Assembly: GCF_015070375.1 (NCBI RefSeq)
Contig: NZ_JADCLL010000005.1
Coordinates: 248,001 to 312,000, forward strand
DNA length: 64,000 nucleotides
Direction of reading: 5' to 3'
Source of the DNA: Nocardioides kribbensis
GTDB taxonomy: Bacteria > Actinomycetota > Actinomycetes > Propionibacteriales > Nocardioidaceae
Shown: positions 29,370 to 37,316 of the stretch, piece after piece
How positions within the stretch are numbered: position 1 is the stretch's first letter
Layout of the letters: every line of letters begins with the position of its first letter
The notes under the pieces: generated by a model
Databases searched by the model: none
Seen by the model: the letters and a program-made list of their open reading frames with translations, nothing else
Told to the model about the DNA's origin: nothing
Program-made: the position numbers and the translations under genes

Positions 29370-29921
29370 GTGAGATCGCTACGCCCGGGCTCGCGGGCAC
29401 CCGGGAGGCCGGACGAGGCCGACGAGCGGGTGCTGACCGAGCTCTACCTACGGCACGGGACGGCCCTAATGACCTTCGTGCTGCGCCTGGTCGATGACCG
29501 GGGCCGCGCCGAGGACGTCGTGCAGGAAACGATGCTGCGCGGCTGGCGCAACCTGGACAAGATCGATCCGACCCGCGGTGAGCCGCGGGCCTACCTGTTC
29601 GCGGTGGCCCGCAACCTGGTCATCGATCTGTGGCGCGCCGACGAGCGCCGCCCACGACTCATCGGCGACGACGACACCGCGGCAGCCCAGTCGGTCGGTG
29701 ACCGCGCCGACGCAGTCGTCGACGCCTACCTCGTCGAGCAGGCGCTGGACCGGCTCTCACCCGAGCACCGGGCCGTGGTCGACGAGCTCTACTACCGCGG
29801 CGCCACGGTCACCGAGGCCGCCAGCACCCTCGGACTGCGCCCGGGCACCGTGAAGTCACGGTCCTACTACGCGATCCGCATCCTGCGCACCGCATTCGAA
29901 GAGATGGGAGTCGAGCGATGA
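29370..29921 (+). CDS. ECF sigma factor with adjacent zinc anti-sigma
   Basis: About 183 residues with sigma region 2 (VDDRGRAEDVVQETMLRGW and RAYLFAVARNLVIDLWRA) and region 4 (YRGATVTEAASTLGLRPGTV). The layout resembles the SigK/SigL group regulated by a membrane anti-sigma. GTG 29370 is chosen because it sits just past the candidate autoregulated promoter; an in-frame GTG at 29334 would lie inside that promoter. The ATG of the anti-sigma gene overlaps the stop (ATGA). Confidence 0.88.
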   Translation: MRSLRPGSRAPGRPDEADERVLTELYLRHGTALMTFVLRLVDDRGRAEDVVQETMLRGWRNLDKIDPTRGEPRAYLFAVARNLVIDLWRADERRPRLIGDDDTAAAQSVGDRADAVVDAYLVEQALDRLSPEHRAVVDELYYRGATVTEAASTLGLRPGTVKSRSYYAIRILRTAFEEMGVER

Positions 29922-30571
29922 ACCAGCAAGAAGAGGACCGCGCTCACACCCGGCTGCGCGAGCTGCTGGGCCCCTACGTCCTGGGCGGTCTCGACGCCGA
30001 CGACCGGGCTCGGCTCGAGGCCCATCTCCCGACCTGCGCCGCATGCCGCGACGAGCTCGCGACGTACGCCGGGCTGCCGGCGCTGCTGCGGGACGGGGCA
30101 CCGGCATCAGCACACCGCGAAACCTCCGATGCTGCCCTGGGTGACGCGATCGGAGCCCTGCGGACCCGCCGTCGACGTCGCCGGCTCCTCCTCACCGCGG
30201 CCGCCGCGGTCGTGCTGGTCGCCGGAGCGGGTGTCGGCACGGCGCTGGTCCTCGGACCCGACGCACCGGTCGGAACGACTCTCGCGCTGAGCGCACCGGC
30301 GGGAGTGAGCGCCACCGGTGCAACCTCTTTGAGCGCCAAGCCGTGGGGCACCTCGGTCGAGCTCGACCTGCGGGGGCTCCCGCAGGACGAGCAGTTCGTC
30401 GCATGGCTCGTCTCACCCGCGGGAGAGCGCCAGCAGGTCGCCACCTGGGGATCGACCGGCAACGGCGAGGCGCACGTGACCGGGGCGGCGGCATTCGTCA
30501 CGCGCGACGTGGCCCAGGTGCGCGTCACCGACTCCAACGGTGATCTCGTCCTCTCCGCCGCCACCCGGTGA
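29918..30571 (+). CDS. Zinc-finger anti-sigma factor with RskA-like C-terminal domain
   Basis: A 217-residue membrane protein. The cytoplasmic anti-sigma domain has His36, Cys40 and Cys43 (HLPTCAACRDEL), the ZAS motif. One membrane helix lies at about 89-111 (LLLTAAAAVVLVAGAGVGTA). The extracytoplasmic domain contains ELDLRGLPQDEQFVAWLVS, as in RskA-type proteins that are cleaved stepwise to free the sigma factor. Translation is coupled to the sigma gene by a 4-bp overlap. Confidence 0.9.
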   Translation: MNQQEEDRAHTRLRELLGPYVLGGLDADDRARLEAHLPTCAACRDELATYAGLPALLRDGAPASAHRETSDAALGDAIGALRTRRRRRRLLLTAAAAVVLVAGAGVGTALVLGPDAPVGTTLALSAPAGVSATGATSLSAKPWGTSVELDLRGLPQDEQFVAWLVSPAGERQQVATWGSTGNGEAHVTGAAAFVTRDVAQVRVTDSNGDLVLSAATR

Positions 30572-30595
30572 ACCGATCCGCCGGAGACGGCGTAC
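30569..30595 (+). promoter_or_regulatory. Second candidate ECF promoter, same spacing
   Basis: TGAACC (30569-30574), 16 nt, CGTAC (30591-30595). It overlaps the anti-sigma stop codon and lies about 35 bp before the secreted-protein start. It shares TGAACCGATCC with the sigma gene promoter. Confidence 0.6.
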
Positions 30596-30627
30596 ACCTG
30601 CGTGACATCCGACGAAAGGGACCCACC

Positions 30628-31329
30628 ATGAAGAAGATGACCACCGCCCTCACCGCCCTCACCGCCCTCACCGTGACCGCGGCGCTCGGCGGCACCTACG
30701 CCGCCACCGCCGGTGGGGCCTCCGCCGCCCCTGGGGCCGGGCACCGCGACCGCCATCAAGCGGCCAAGTCCGTGGACGTCGAGATCCTCGCCCCCGCACG
30801 CGGCGACAACGCCGGCATCGCCGGAGCCGGGTGGTTCGTCGACCTCGACATCGAGTTCGACGACACCACGCTGGCGGGCACCGGCTTCACGGCCAACCAG
30901 CTGACCGGGCCGGCCGCTCACAACAACACCGCTCCCTTCCCCGGCAGCTTCTCGACCGGTGCCGACGACCGGATGCCCGGCCTGGTCGTGCTCACCAGCA
31001 CCACCAACAGCACCCTGCCCGGCTTCTCCGGCCCCGGAACCAACCTGGCCAACCTGTTCAACCTCACCGGCGTCACCGACCGCTCCAAGAACGACGTCGA
31101 GATCTGGGACACCTGGATCGTCGGCGCCCCGATCGCCGGCAAGGACGTCACCACCACGCTGACCGTCGCCGTCATCGACGACCTCAACCACGACGGCATC
31201 TACAACGACGCGCCCGCCGTGGTCACCGACCAGAACGCCGACGGACACATCGACCGCCGCGACCTCGAAATCATCGGCGTCGCCTCCAAGGTCGAGACCG
31301 TCGACTTCCGCATCAACGGCGCCTCCTGA
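30628..31329 (+). CDS. Secreted protein with an EF-hand-like loop, likely sigma-factor target
   Basis: A 233-residue protein with a Sec signal peptide (about residues 1-34, ending near GGASAAPGA). The signal region contains three tandem copies of a 9-bp unit encoding Leu-Thr-Ala. The mature part contains VDVEILAPARGDNAG and GWFVDLDIEFDD, and ends with DQNADGHIDRRDLE, which fits a calcium-binding DxNxDGxIDxxD loop. AAAGGGA precedes ATG 30628. It is the last gene of the sigma/anti-sigma unit but has its own matching promoter. The function is unknown; it is probably an extracytoplasmic effector of this stress pathway. Confidence 0.75.
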   Translation: MKKMTTALTALTALTVTAALGGTYAATAGGASAAPGAGHRDRHQAAKSVDVEILAPARGDNAGIAGAGWFVDLDIEFDDTTLAGTGFTANQLTGPAAHNNTAPFPGSFSTGADDRMPGLVVLTSTTNSTLPGFSGPGTNLANLFNLTGVTDRSKNDVEIWDTWIVGAPIAGKDVTTTLTVAVIDDLNHDGIYNDAPAVVTDQNADGHIDRRDLEIIGVASKVETVDFRINGAS

Positions 31330-31478
31330 AGGGGATCCGAACGCTCTCCCCGCGTCGCGCGCCGATCGTCACAGGGTGTGACTCATGGTTCGAGCGGGCC
31401 GCCCTCGGACGCCGTCGCACCTCGGGTGGGACGGGGCAGGCAGAATCGACGAATGCTGACACCCCACCTGGAGCCACT

Positions 31479-31523
31479 ATGACCTGGCCGTCCGTCGTTG
31501 GCGCCGTCCGCACCTGGGCATGA
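31479..31523 (+). CDS. Leader peptide overlapping the yeeE-type start
   Basis: A 14-codon reading frame, MTWPSVVGAVRTWA. GGAG lies 7 nt before its ATG, and its TGA overlaps the ATG of the transporter (ATGA). The transporter itself has no ribosome binding site, so translation of this short frame may be needed to reach it. It contains two tryptophans and no cysteine. Confidence 0.4.
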   Translation: MTWPSVVGAVRTWA

Positions 31524-32497
31524 TCACCTCCGTCATCACCGGAGCGGTGGCGGGCGTGGCCATGGGCTACGTGCTGCAGCGGGGGCAGCTGTGCTTCCAC
31601 TCCGCCATCCGCGGTTCCTTGGACGGCCGGTTCCTCCTGGTCCGAGGCTGGGCCCTCGGCGTGGCGCTGGCCTCGGTGGGCCTCGCGCTGCTGTTCCTCC
31701 TTCCGGGCACCAGTGGGCTCAACCAGGGCTTGGCCTTCCGCCCGGTGGCGAACGTGACCGGCGGATTGATCATCGGCATCGGGATGGTCGTGGCCAAGTC
31801 ATGCGTCTCGGGGCTGTTCTACAAGCTGGGCTCAGGCATGCTCGGTGCCGTGGTCGGGTTGACCGGCTGGGCAGCGGGTGAGCTGGTCGCCCGCCAGCTC
31901 AGGCTGCCCGGTCCGACGGTGCTTGCGGGTGGCGAGGCTGCCACCATCCCCGGCCTGCTCGGGGTGCCGCGCCTCGGCGTGGCCGTCCTGCTTCTCCTCG
32001 GCGTCGCGATCGCTCTGTGGCTGCGGCCGGGTCGCGAGTCCCCGGCCCACGATTGGCAGTGGGGCTGGCGAAGGATCGGACTGGGACTCGGGATCGCGAT
32101 CACCAGCGGGTGGGCCTTGGCGGCCCTGGGCGGCGCCAGCTTCGGCCCCAGCTCGGTGGGTGCCGTCGCGAGCATCGCCGGCGGCTCCCCCAACTACTGG
32201 TTGATCACCTTCCTCCTGGGCATCGTCGCGGGTGGCACCCTGGCCGCTCGTACTGCCGTCGGTTTCTGGCTCCGTGGCGAGGAGCCCGTCCGCTACGTCC
32301 AGCTCGCGGCCGGAGGCCTCCTGCTCGGGGCCGGAGGCTGGATCGCCGGCGGGTGCAACATCGGCCACGGCCTCTCCGGAGTCGCCCAGTTGAACGTCTC
32401 CTCGCTCGTGGTCGTGGCCGCCATGGTCGCCGGGGTCTGGGTCGCGGGGCTCGGCGCGAGCCGAGTCGCAAAGCGGTCGGCGACCGCTAGTCGATAG
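31520..32497 (+). CDS. YeeE/YedE-family transporter
   Basis: A 325-residue membrane protein with about nine segments. The conserved cysteine motifs of thiosulfate transporters of the TsuA/YeeE type are present: QRGQLCFHSAIRG, VVAKSCVSGLFYKLG and GGCNIGHGLSG. Sulfur-compound import is therefore likely. Start ATG 31520 overlaps a 14-codon leader. It is the last intact gene before the island's right end. Confidence 0.88.
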   Translation: MITSVITGAVAGVAMGYVLQRGQLCFHSAIRGSLDGRFLLVRGWALGVALASVGLALLFLLPGTSGLNQGLAFRPVANVTGGLIIGIGMVVAKSCVSGLFYKLGSGMLGAVVGLTGWAAGELVARQLRLPGPTVLAGGEAATIPGLLGVPRLGVAVLLLLGVAIALWLRPGRESPAHDWQWGWRRIGLGLGIAITSGWALAALGGASFGPSSVGAVASIAGGSPNYWLITFLLGIVAGGTLAARTAVGFWLRGEEPVRYVQLAAGGLLLGAGGWIAGGCNIGHGLSGVAQLNVSSLVVVAAMVAGVWVAGLGASRVAKRSATASR

Positions 32498-32616
32498 CAC
32501 GTCGCTCCCCACTTCCCTTCGCACAGAGTCCTTTGGTCACCGTCTCTCAACCAAGTGAGCCCAAAGTGGGCCTCAAGGCACGTTCTGAGCGTCCGACGCC
32601 GAGGTCCCGCGCCGCA

Positions 32617-33843
32617 TCACCGCACCTCAGAACCGCTTTTCACAAGTTGCGCCACGACCTCAACATGTGAAGTCATCGGAAAGAGGTCGAAGGCGCGCAG
32701 CGAGGTGAGGTGGTAGCCGTGCTCGGCGAAGATGGCGACGTCGCGGGCGAGGGCGGCGGGGTCGCACGCGACGTAGGCCACCGCGCGCGGCGAGCGGGAG
32801 ACGACCTGCTCCACCACGACCCGCTTGGCGCCGGTGCGCGGCGGGTCGAGCACGACGAGGTCGACGCTGTCAGGGCCCTCCTGAGCGCGCAGGGCCAGCA
32901 CCTTCTCCACCGGCCCGCACACGATCTCCACGCCGGTGCCGCGCTCGAGCAGCGGGGCCAGGTTGCTGCGGGCGTGGCCCGAGGCGGTGCGGTCGGCCTC
33001 GACCGAGGCGACCCGGCCGTCGGCGCCGACGGCCTCGCCGAGGAAGCGGGCGAAGAGGCCCACGCCGGAGTAGAGGTCGAGCACCGACTCCCCCGCCCGC
33101 GGGGCGAGCGCGTCGAGCACGGCGCCGACGAGGGCGGCCGGCGCACCGGGGTGCACCTGCCAGAAGCCGTCGGCGGCGACGGTGAAGTCGTGCGGCCCGA
33201 CCGGTCCGGCGGCGGTCGTGGCGCTGACGGTCTCGCTCAGGGTGCCGGGGCCCGGCTCGCGGGCCTCGGGGTGCGCGATGAGGCAGTCGTCGATCGCGAC
33301 GACCTCGCTGGAGCGGTGCTTGCGCATGCCCACGCGGCGTGCGCCGTCGTCGGCCTGGCCCAGGTCGACGTACTGCATGCGCGTGCGCCAGCGCAGGCCG
33401 TGGTCGTCGCCGGGCACGGCCTCGACCTCGACGGCCAGGTCGAGGCCCGCGAGGCGGCGCAGCTGCTCGGCGACCACGGCCGCCTTGAGCCCGCGCTGGG
33501 CGCCCAGCTCGACGTGCTGGAAGTCGCAGCCACCGCAGCCGCCGGGGCCGGAGTAGACGCAGGGCGCGGTGACGCGGTCGGGGGAGGCGGTGAGCACCTC
33601 GACGGCGTCGCCGCGCCAGAAGCGGTCGCCGTCGGTGCCCTCGGTGATCGCGAGCACGACCTGCTCGCCGGGCAGCGCGTGGCGCACGAAGACGACCCGC
33701 AGGTCCTCGCCGTCGGGCACACGGGCCACGCAGTGACCGCCGTGGGCGACGGGGCCGACCTCGACCTCGAAGCGCTCGCCGACGCGGGAGCGTCCACGGG
33801 CGGCTCGGGGGCGGGCGGCGCGGGCGCGGGGGTGTCGGGTCAT
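32617..33843 (-). CDS. TrmA/RumA-type class I SAM-dependent RNA methyltransferase
   Basis: A 408-residue uridine-C5 methyltransferase of rRNA or tRNA. A TRAM-like N-terminal domain is followed by a cysteine cluster in CVYSGPGGCGGCDFQH, which can hold an iron-sulfur cluster as in RumA. SAM motif I is DLYSGVGLFARF, LDPPRTGA follows, and the catalytic Cys is in YVACDPAALARD. The last 18 residues after FPMT differ from the family norm and are encoded by sequence beyond the 13-bp site at 32672. The normal tail lies at 24303-24368. ATG overlaps the stop of the permease gene. Confidence 0.9.
   Translation of the reverse strand: MTRHPRARAARPRAARGRSRVGERFEVEVGPVAHGGHCVARVPDGEDLRVVFVRHALPGEQVVLAITEGTDGDRFWRGDAVEVLTASPDRVTAPCVYSGPGGCGGCDFQHVELGAQRGLKAAVVAEQLRRLAGLDLAVEVEAVPGDDHGLRWRTRMQYVDLGQADDGARRVGMRKHRSSEVVAIDDCLIAHPEAREPGPGTLSETVSATTAAGPVGPHDFTVAADGFWQVHPGAPAALVGAVLDALAPRAGESVLDLYSGVGLFARFLGEAVGADGRVASVEADRTASGHARSNLAPLLERGTGVEIVCGPVEKVLALRAQEGPDSVDLVVLDPPRTGAKRVVVEQVVSRSPRAVAYVACDPAALARDVAIFAEHGYHLTSLRAFDLFPMTSHVEVVAQLVKSGSEVR
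32672..32684. other. Candidate right attachment site
   Basis: GTCATCGGAAAGA within the 3' end of the methyltransferase gene differs by one base from 24358-24370. Sequence left of it (to about 32500) is less GC-rich than the gene body. Confidence 0.45.
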
Positions 33844-35882
33844 CGTCTCAGCTCGTCGGGGTGGCGCTCGTCGACCTGGCCTCGGCGCAGGTCTCCGGGT
33901 CGCACGCGGAAGTCGTCGGACAGCTGGCGCTCGCGCGCGATCTGCGAGGAGCGCAGCTGGTAGGGCACGGAGGTCACCATGACCCCCGGGGTGAAGAGCA
34001 GGCGGCCCTTGAGCACGAGCGCGGTCTGGTTGTGCAGCAGCTGCTCCCACCAGCGTCCCACGACGTACTCGGGGATGTAGACGGCGACCACCCCGCGCGG
34101 GTTGGAGCGGCGGATCTCGGTGGCGTACTCCACGATCGGGCGCACCAGCTCGCGGTAGGGCGAGTGGAGCACCTTGAGCGGCACGTCCATCTTGCGCTCG
34201 TCCCACTCGGCGAGCAGCTTGTCGGTGGCCACGGGGTCGACGGAGACGTAGATGCCCTCCAGCACGTTGGGCCGGGTCGCCTTGGCGAAGGCCAGCGCGC
34301 GCAGCGTGGGCTTGTGCAGCTTGGAGACCAGCACGATCGCGTGGACGCGGGTCGGCATGACCCGGTCCTCCTCGTCGGCGGCCAGCTCGGCGGAGACCTT
34401 GTCGTAGTGGCCGCGGATGCCGCGCATGAGGGCGTAGAAGAAGATCATCGCCAGGATCGTGATCCAGGCACCGGCGAGGAACTTGGTGACCAGCACGATC
34501 ACGAGCACCACGGCGGTGAAGCTGAGCCCGATGGCGTTGATCAGGCGCGAGCGCACCATGCGGCGCCGCTCGGCGGGGTCGCGCTCGGTCTGCAGCAGCC
34601 GCGTCCAGTGGCGGATCATGCCGAGCTGGCTGAGGTTGAAGGACACGAAGACGCCCACGATGTAGAGCTGGATCAGCCGGGTCGTCTCGGCGTCGAAGGC
34701 CAGGATCAGCACGATGGCCATCACCGCCAGGAAGACGATGCCGTTGCTGTAGGCCAGCCGGTCGCCGCGCGAGCCGAGCGCGCGGGGGGCGAAGCCGTCG
34801 TTGGCCAGGATCGAGCCGAGCACCGGGAAGCCGTTGAAGGCGGTGTTGGCGGCCAGCACCAGGATGATGCCGGTGACCGTGACCACGAGGTAGAAGCCCG
34901 GCGGGAAGTCGCGGAAGACCGCCTCGGCGATCTGGGCGATGACGGTGTGCTGGTCGTAGTCGGCCGGCAGCGCCTGCCCGTCGCGGGTGAGCCGGTCGAG
35001 GTCGTGGGGGTCGACGTACTTCAGCCCCATCTGGCGGGCGAGCACGATGACGCTGACCATCATCGAGATCGCGATCATGCCGAGCAGCAGCAGCGTCGTG
35101 GCGGCGTTCTTGCTCTTGGGCCGCTTGAAGGCCGGCACGCCGTTGGAGATCGCCTCGACGCCGGTCAGCGCGGCACAGCCGGAGGAGAAGGCCCTGGCGA
35201 GCAGGAAGAGCAGCGCGAAGGTGGTGAGCGGGCCCTCGAGGCCCGGCTCGGGGGTGATGGTGAGGTCGGCGCTCTCGACGCGGGGCAGGTTGCCCGTGAA
35301 GAGCTGGAAGAGCCCGATGCCGCACATGCCGAGGATCGCGACCATGAACAGGTACGTCGGCGCCGCGAAGAAGCTGCCCGACTCCCGGATGCCGCGCAGG
35401 TTCATCGCCATCAGCAGCAGCACCAGCAGGGAGCCGAAGGTCGCCTCGTGCCCGCTGAGCGCCGGGATGGCCGACGCGGCGTACTGGGCGCCGGAGGAGA
35501 TCGAGACGGCCACGGTGAGGATGTAGTCGACCAGCAGGGCGCTGGCCACCGTCGTGCCGGCCTTCGGGCCCAGGTTGACGGTGGCGACCTCGTAGTCGCC
35601 GCCGCCGCTGGGGTAGGCGTGGACGGTCTGGCGGTAGGAGGCGATGACCGCCGCCATCACGATCGCGACGGCGATCGCGATCTTCCACGACCACATGTAG
35701 GCCGAGGCACCGGCCAGCGAGAGCATGATGAAGACCTCGTCGGGGGCGTAGGCCACCGAGGAGAGCGCGTCGCTGGCGAAGACCGGCAGCGCGATGCGCT
35801 TGGGGAGCAGCGTCTCCCCCAGCTGGGAGCTGCGCAGCTTGCGTCCCAGCAGGATCCGTTTCGAGACGTCGCCAACTCCCAC
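33840..35882 (-). CDS. APC-family permease, KimA-like potassium transporter
   Basis: A 680-residue protein: an N-terminal APC fold with about 12 membrane segments (FASDALSSVAYAPDE, YPSGGGDYEVA and LTGVEAISNGVPAFK are conserved parts) and a C-terminal cytoplasmic domain of about 170 residues resembling a universal-stress fold (VHAIVLVSKLHKPTL). This is the layout of the Bacillus KimA/YdaO K+:H+ symporter. Two TrkA-type proteins are encoded divergently, supporting potassium transport. GTG 35882 follows TAGCGT by 8 nt, so a leaderless message is likely. Confidence 0.82.
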   Translation of the reverse strand: MGVGDVSKRILLGRKLRSSQLGETLLPKRIALPVFASDALSSVAYAPDEVFIMLSLAGASAYMWSWKIAIAVAIVMAAVIASYRQTVHAYPSGGGDYEVATVNLGPKAGTTVASALLVDYILTVAVSISSGAQYAASAIPALSGHEATFGSLLVLLLMAMNLRGIRESGSFFAAPTYLFMVAILGMCGIGLFQLFTGNLPRVESADLTITPEPGLEGPLTTFALLFLLARAFSSGCAALTGVEAISNGVPAFKRPKSKNAATTLLLLGMIAISMMVSVIVLARQMGLKYVDPHDLDRLTRDGQALPADYDQHTVIAQIAEAVFRDFPPGFYLVVTVTGIILVLAANTAFNGFPVLGSILANDGFAPRALGSRGDRLAYSNGIVFLAVMAIVLILAFDAETTRLIQLYIVGVFVSFNLSQLGMIRHWTRLLQTERDPAERRRMVRSRLINAIGLSFTAVVLVIVLVTKFLAGAWITILAMIFFYALMRGIRGHYDKVSAELAADEEDRVMPTRVHAIVLVSKLHKPTLRALAFAKATRPNVLEGIYVSVDPVATDKLLAEWDERKMDVPLKVLHSPYRELVRPIVEYATEIRRSNPRGVVAVYIPEYVVGRWWEQLLHNQTALVLKGRLLFTPGVMVTSVPYQLRSSQIARERQLSDDFRVRPGDLRRGQVDERHPDELRR

Positions 35883-35937
35883 GCGACGGAACGCTACGGC
35901 ACGCACGGCCCGGAGCCCTAGGCGATACGGTGACGGC

Positions 35938-36600
35938 GTGCACGTTGTGATCATGGGCTGCGGCCGCGTCGGCTCGACGCTCGCGCGCAGTCTCGAGGAC
36001 CGGAACCACACCGTGTCCATCATCGACAGCGAGCCGGACGCCTTCCGGCGCCTCGGCCCGGGGTTCAACGGCGACAAGGTCACCGGCTACGGCTTCGACC
36101 AGGAGGTCCTGGAGAAGGCCGGCATCCGCCGCGCCGACGCCTTCGCCGCGGTCTCCAGCGGCGACAACTCCAACATCATCGCCGCGCGGGTCGCCCGCGA
36201 GACCTTCGGCCTCCAGCAGGTGGTCGCCCGCATCTACGACCCCGGCCGCGCCGAGGTCTACCAGCGCCTGGGCATCACCACCGTCGCGACCGTGAAGTGG
36301 ACCGCCGACCAGGTGCTGCGCCGGATCCTGCCCGCCGGCGCGGAGCCCGACTTCCGCGACCCCAGCGGCACCATCCGCGTCGACCACGTCACGGTGCCCG
36401 AGTCGTGGATCGGCCACCGCACCGTGGCCATGCAGGAGCAGAGCCGCAGCCGCATCGCGTGGATCGACCGGCTCGGCGAGGGCATGCTGCCCTCGCGCGA
36501 GACGATCCTGCAGGAGGGCGACATGCTCCACCTGGTGATCCGCGAGGACAACGCGGCCCACGCCTACGCCGTGCTCGACCGAGGACCTGAGGAGCACTGA
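35938..36600 (+). CDS. TrkA-type potassium channel/transporter regulator (first)
   Basis: A 220-residue cytoplasmic protein. An N-terminal RCK/Rossmann domain with VIMGCGRVGSTLA binds nucleotide; a C-terminal TrkA_C domain of about 70 residues follows (HVTVPESWIG to MLHLVIRED). GTG 35938 follows TACGGT by 6 nt. It is 55 bp from the divergent KimA-like gene and one base from the second TrkA gene. The pair corresponds to CeoB/CeoC of mycobacteria. Confidence 0.9.
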   Translation: MHVVIMGCGRVGSTLARSLEDRNHTVSIIDSEPDAFRRLGPGFNGDKVTGYGFDQEVLEKAGIRRADAFAAVSSGDNSNIIAARVARETFGLQQVVARIYDPGRAEVYQRLGITTVATVKWTADQVLRRILPAGAEPDFRDPSGTIRVDHVTVPESWIGHRTVAMQEQSRSRIAWIDRLGEGMLPSRETILQEGDMLHLVIREDNAAHAYAVLDRGPEEH

Positions 36601-36601
36601 C

Positions 36602-37273
36602 GTGCGAGTCGCCATCGCAGGGGCCGGCGCCGTGGGCCGCTCCATCGCCCGCGAGCTGATCGGCAACGGCCACCAGGTCCTGCTGATCGACAAGAACGCC
36701 GGCTCCATCAAGCCCGAGCGGGTGCCCGACGCCGAGTGGCTGCTGGCCGACTGCTGCGAGATGTCGTCGCTGGAGGAGGCCGGGCTGGAGCGCTGCGACG
36801 TGCTCATCTGCGCCACCGGCGACGACAAGGCCAACCTGGTCGCCTCGCTGCTGGCCAAGACCGAGTTCGGGGTGCCGCGCACCGTCGGGCGGGTCAACCA
36901 CCCCAACAACGAGTGGCTCTTCAGCGAGGCGTGGGGCGTCGACGTCAGCGTCTCGACCCCGCGCATCATGTCGGCCCTGGTCGAGGAGGCGGTGAGCGTC
37001 GGCGACCTCGTGCGGCTCTTCACCTTCCGCCAGGGCAACGCCAACCTGGTCGAGATGACGCTGCCCAGCGACTCGCCCTACGTCGGCAAGCCCTCGGGCC
37101 TCATCCCGCTGCCCGACAACTGCGCGCTCGTCACCATCCTGCGCGACGGCCAGGTCTACGTGCCGACCCCGGAGCAGCCGGTGGAGTCGGGCGACGAGCT
37201 GCTGCTGGTCGTGCCGGCCGAGAAGGAGGACGAGCTCGAGCGGCTGCTCGCGCCCTCCTCCCACGGCGGCTGA
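36602..37273 (+). CDS. TrkA-type potassium regulator (second)
   Basis: A 223-residue paralogue of the preceding protein: GAGAVGRSIARELIGNGH is the nucleotide-binding loop, LICATGDDKANLVASLLA and VGRVNHPNNEWLF are family regions, and TrkA_C is at the end. GTG 36602 begins one base after the first gene's stop. The two probably form a hetero-octameric gating ring for the KimA-like or another K+ transporter. Confidence 0.9.
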   Translation: MRVAIAGAGAVGRSIARELIGNGHQVLLIDKNAGSIKPERVPDAEWLLADCCEMSSLEEAGLERCDVLICATGDDKANLVASLLAKTEFGVPRTVGRVNHPNNEWLFSEAWGVDVSVSTPRIMSALVEEAVSVGDLVRLFTFRQGNANLVEMTLPSDSPYVGKPSGLIPLPDNCALVTILRDGQVYVPTPEQPVESGDELLLVVPAEKEDELERLLAPSSHGG

Positions 37274-37316
37274 GCCGACCGGCGTACGCCGGGTCCGCGC
37301 GGCGCCCGGGCCGGTC

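Larger units (their letters stand above)
24371..32671. mobile_element. Putative genomic island in the 3' end of an RNA methyltransferase gene
   Basis: Bounded by the two 13-bp sequences and by the displaced gene tail. Contents: ERCC4-Lsr2 pseudogene, TDT transporter, LysR regulator, uracil-DNA-glycosylase-like protein, lipoprotein hydrolase, ECF sigma and anti-sigma, secreted protein and YeeE transporter. Base composition is visibly less extreme than in the flanks, and palindromic operators and ribosome binding sites look different. No integrase gene is present, so the element would be immobile now or acquired by homologous exchange. Confidence 0.5.
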
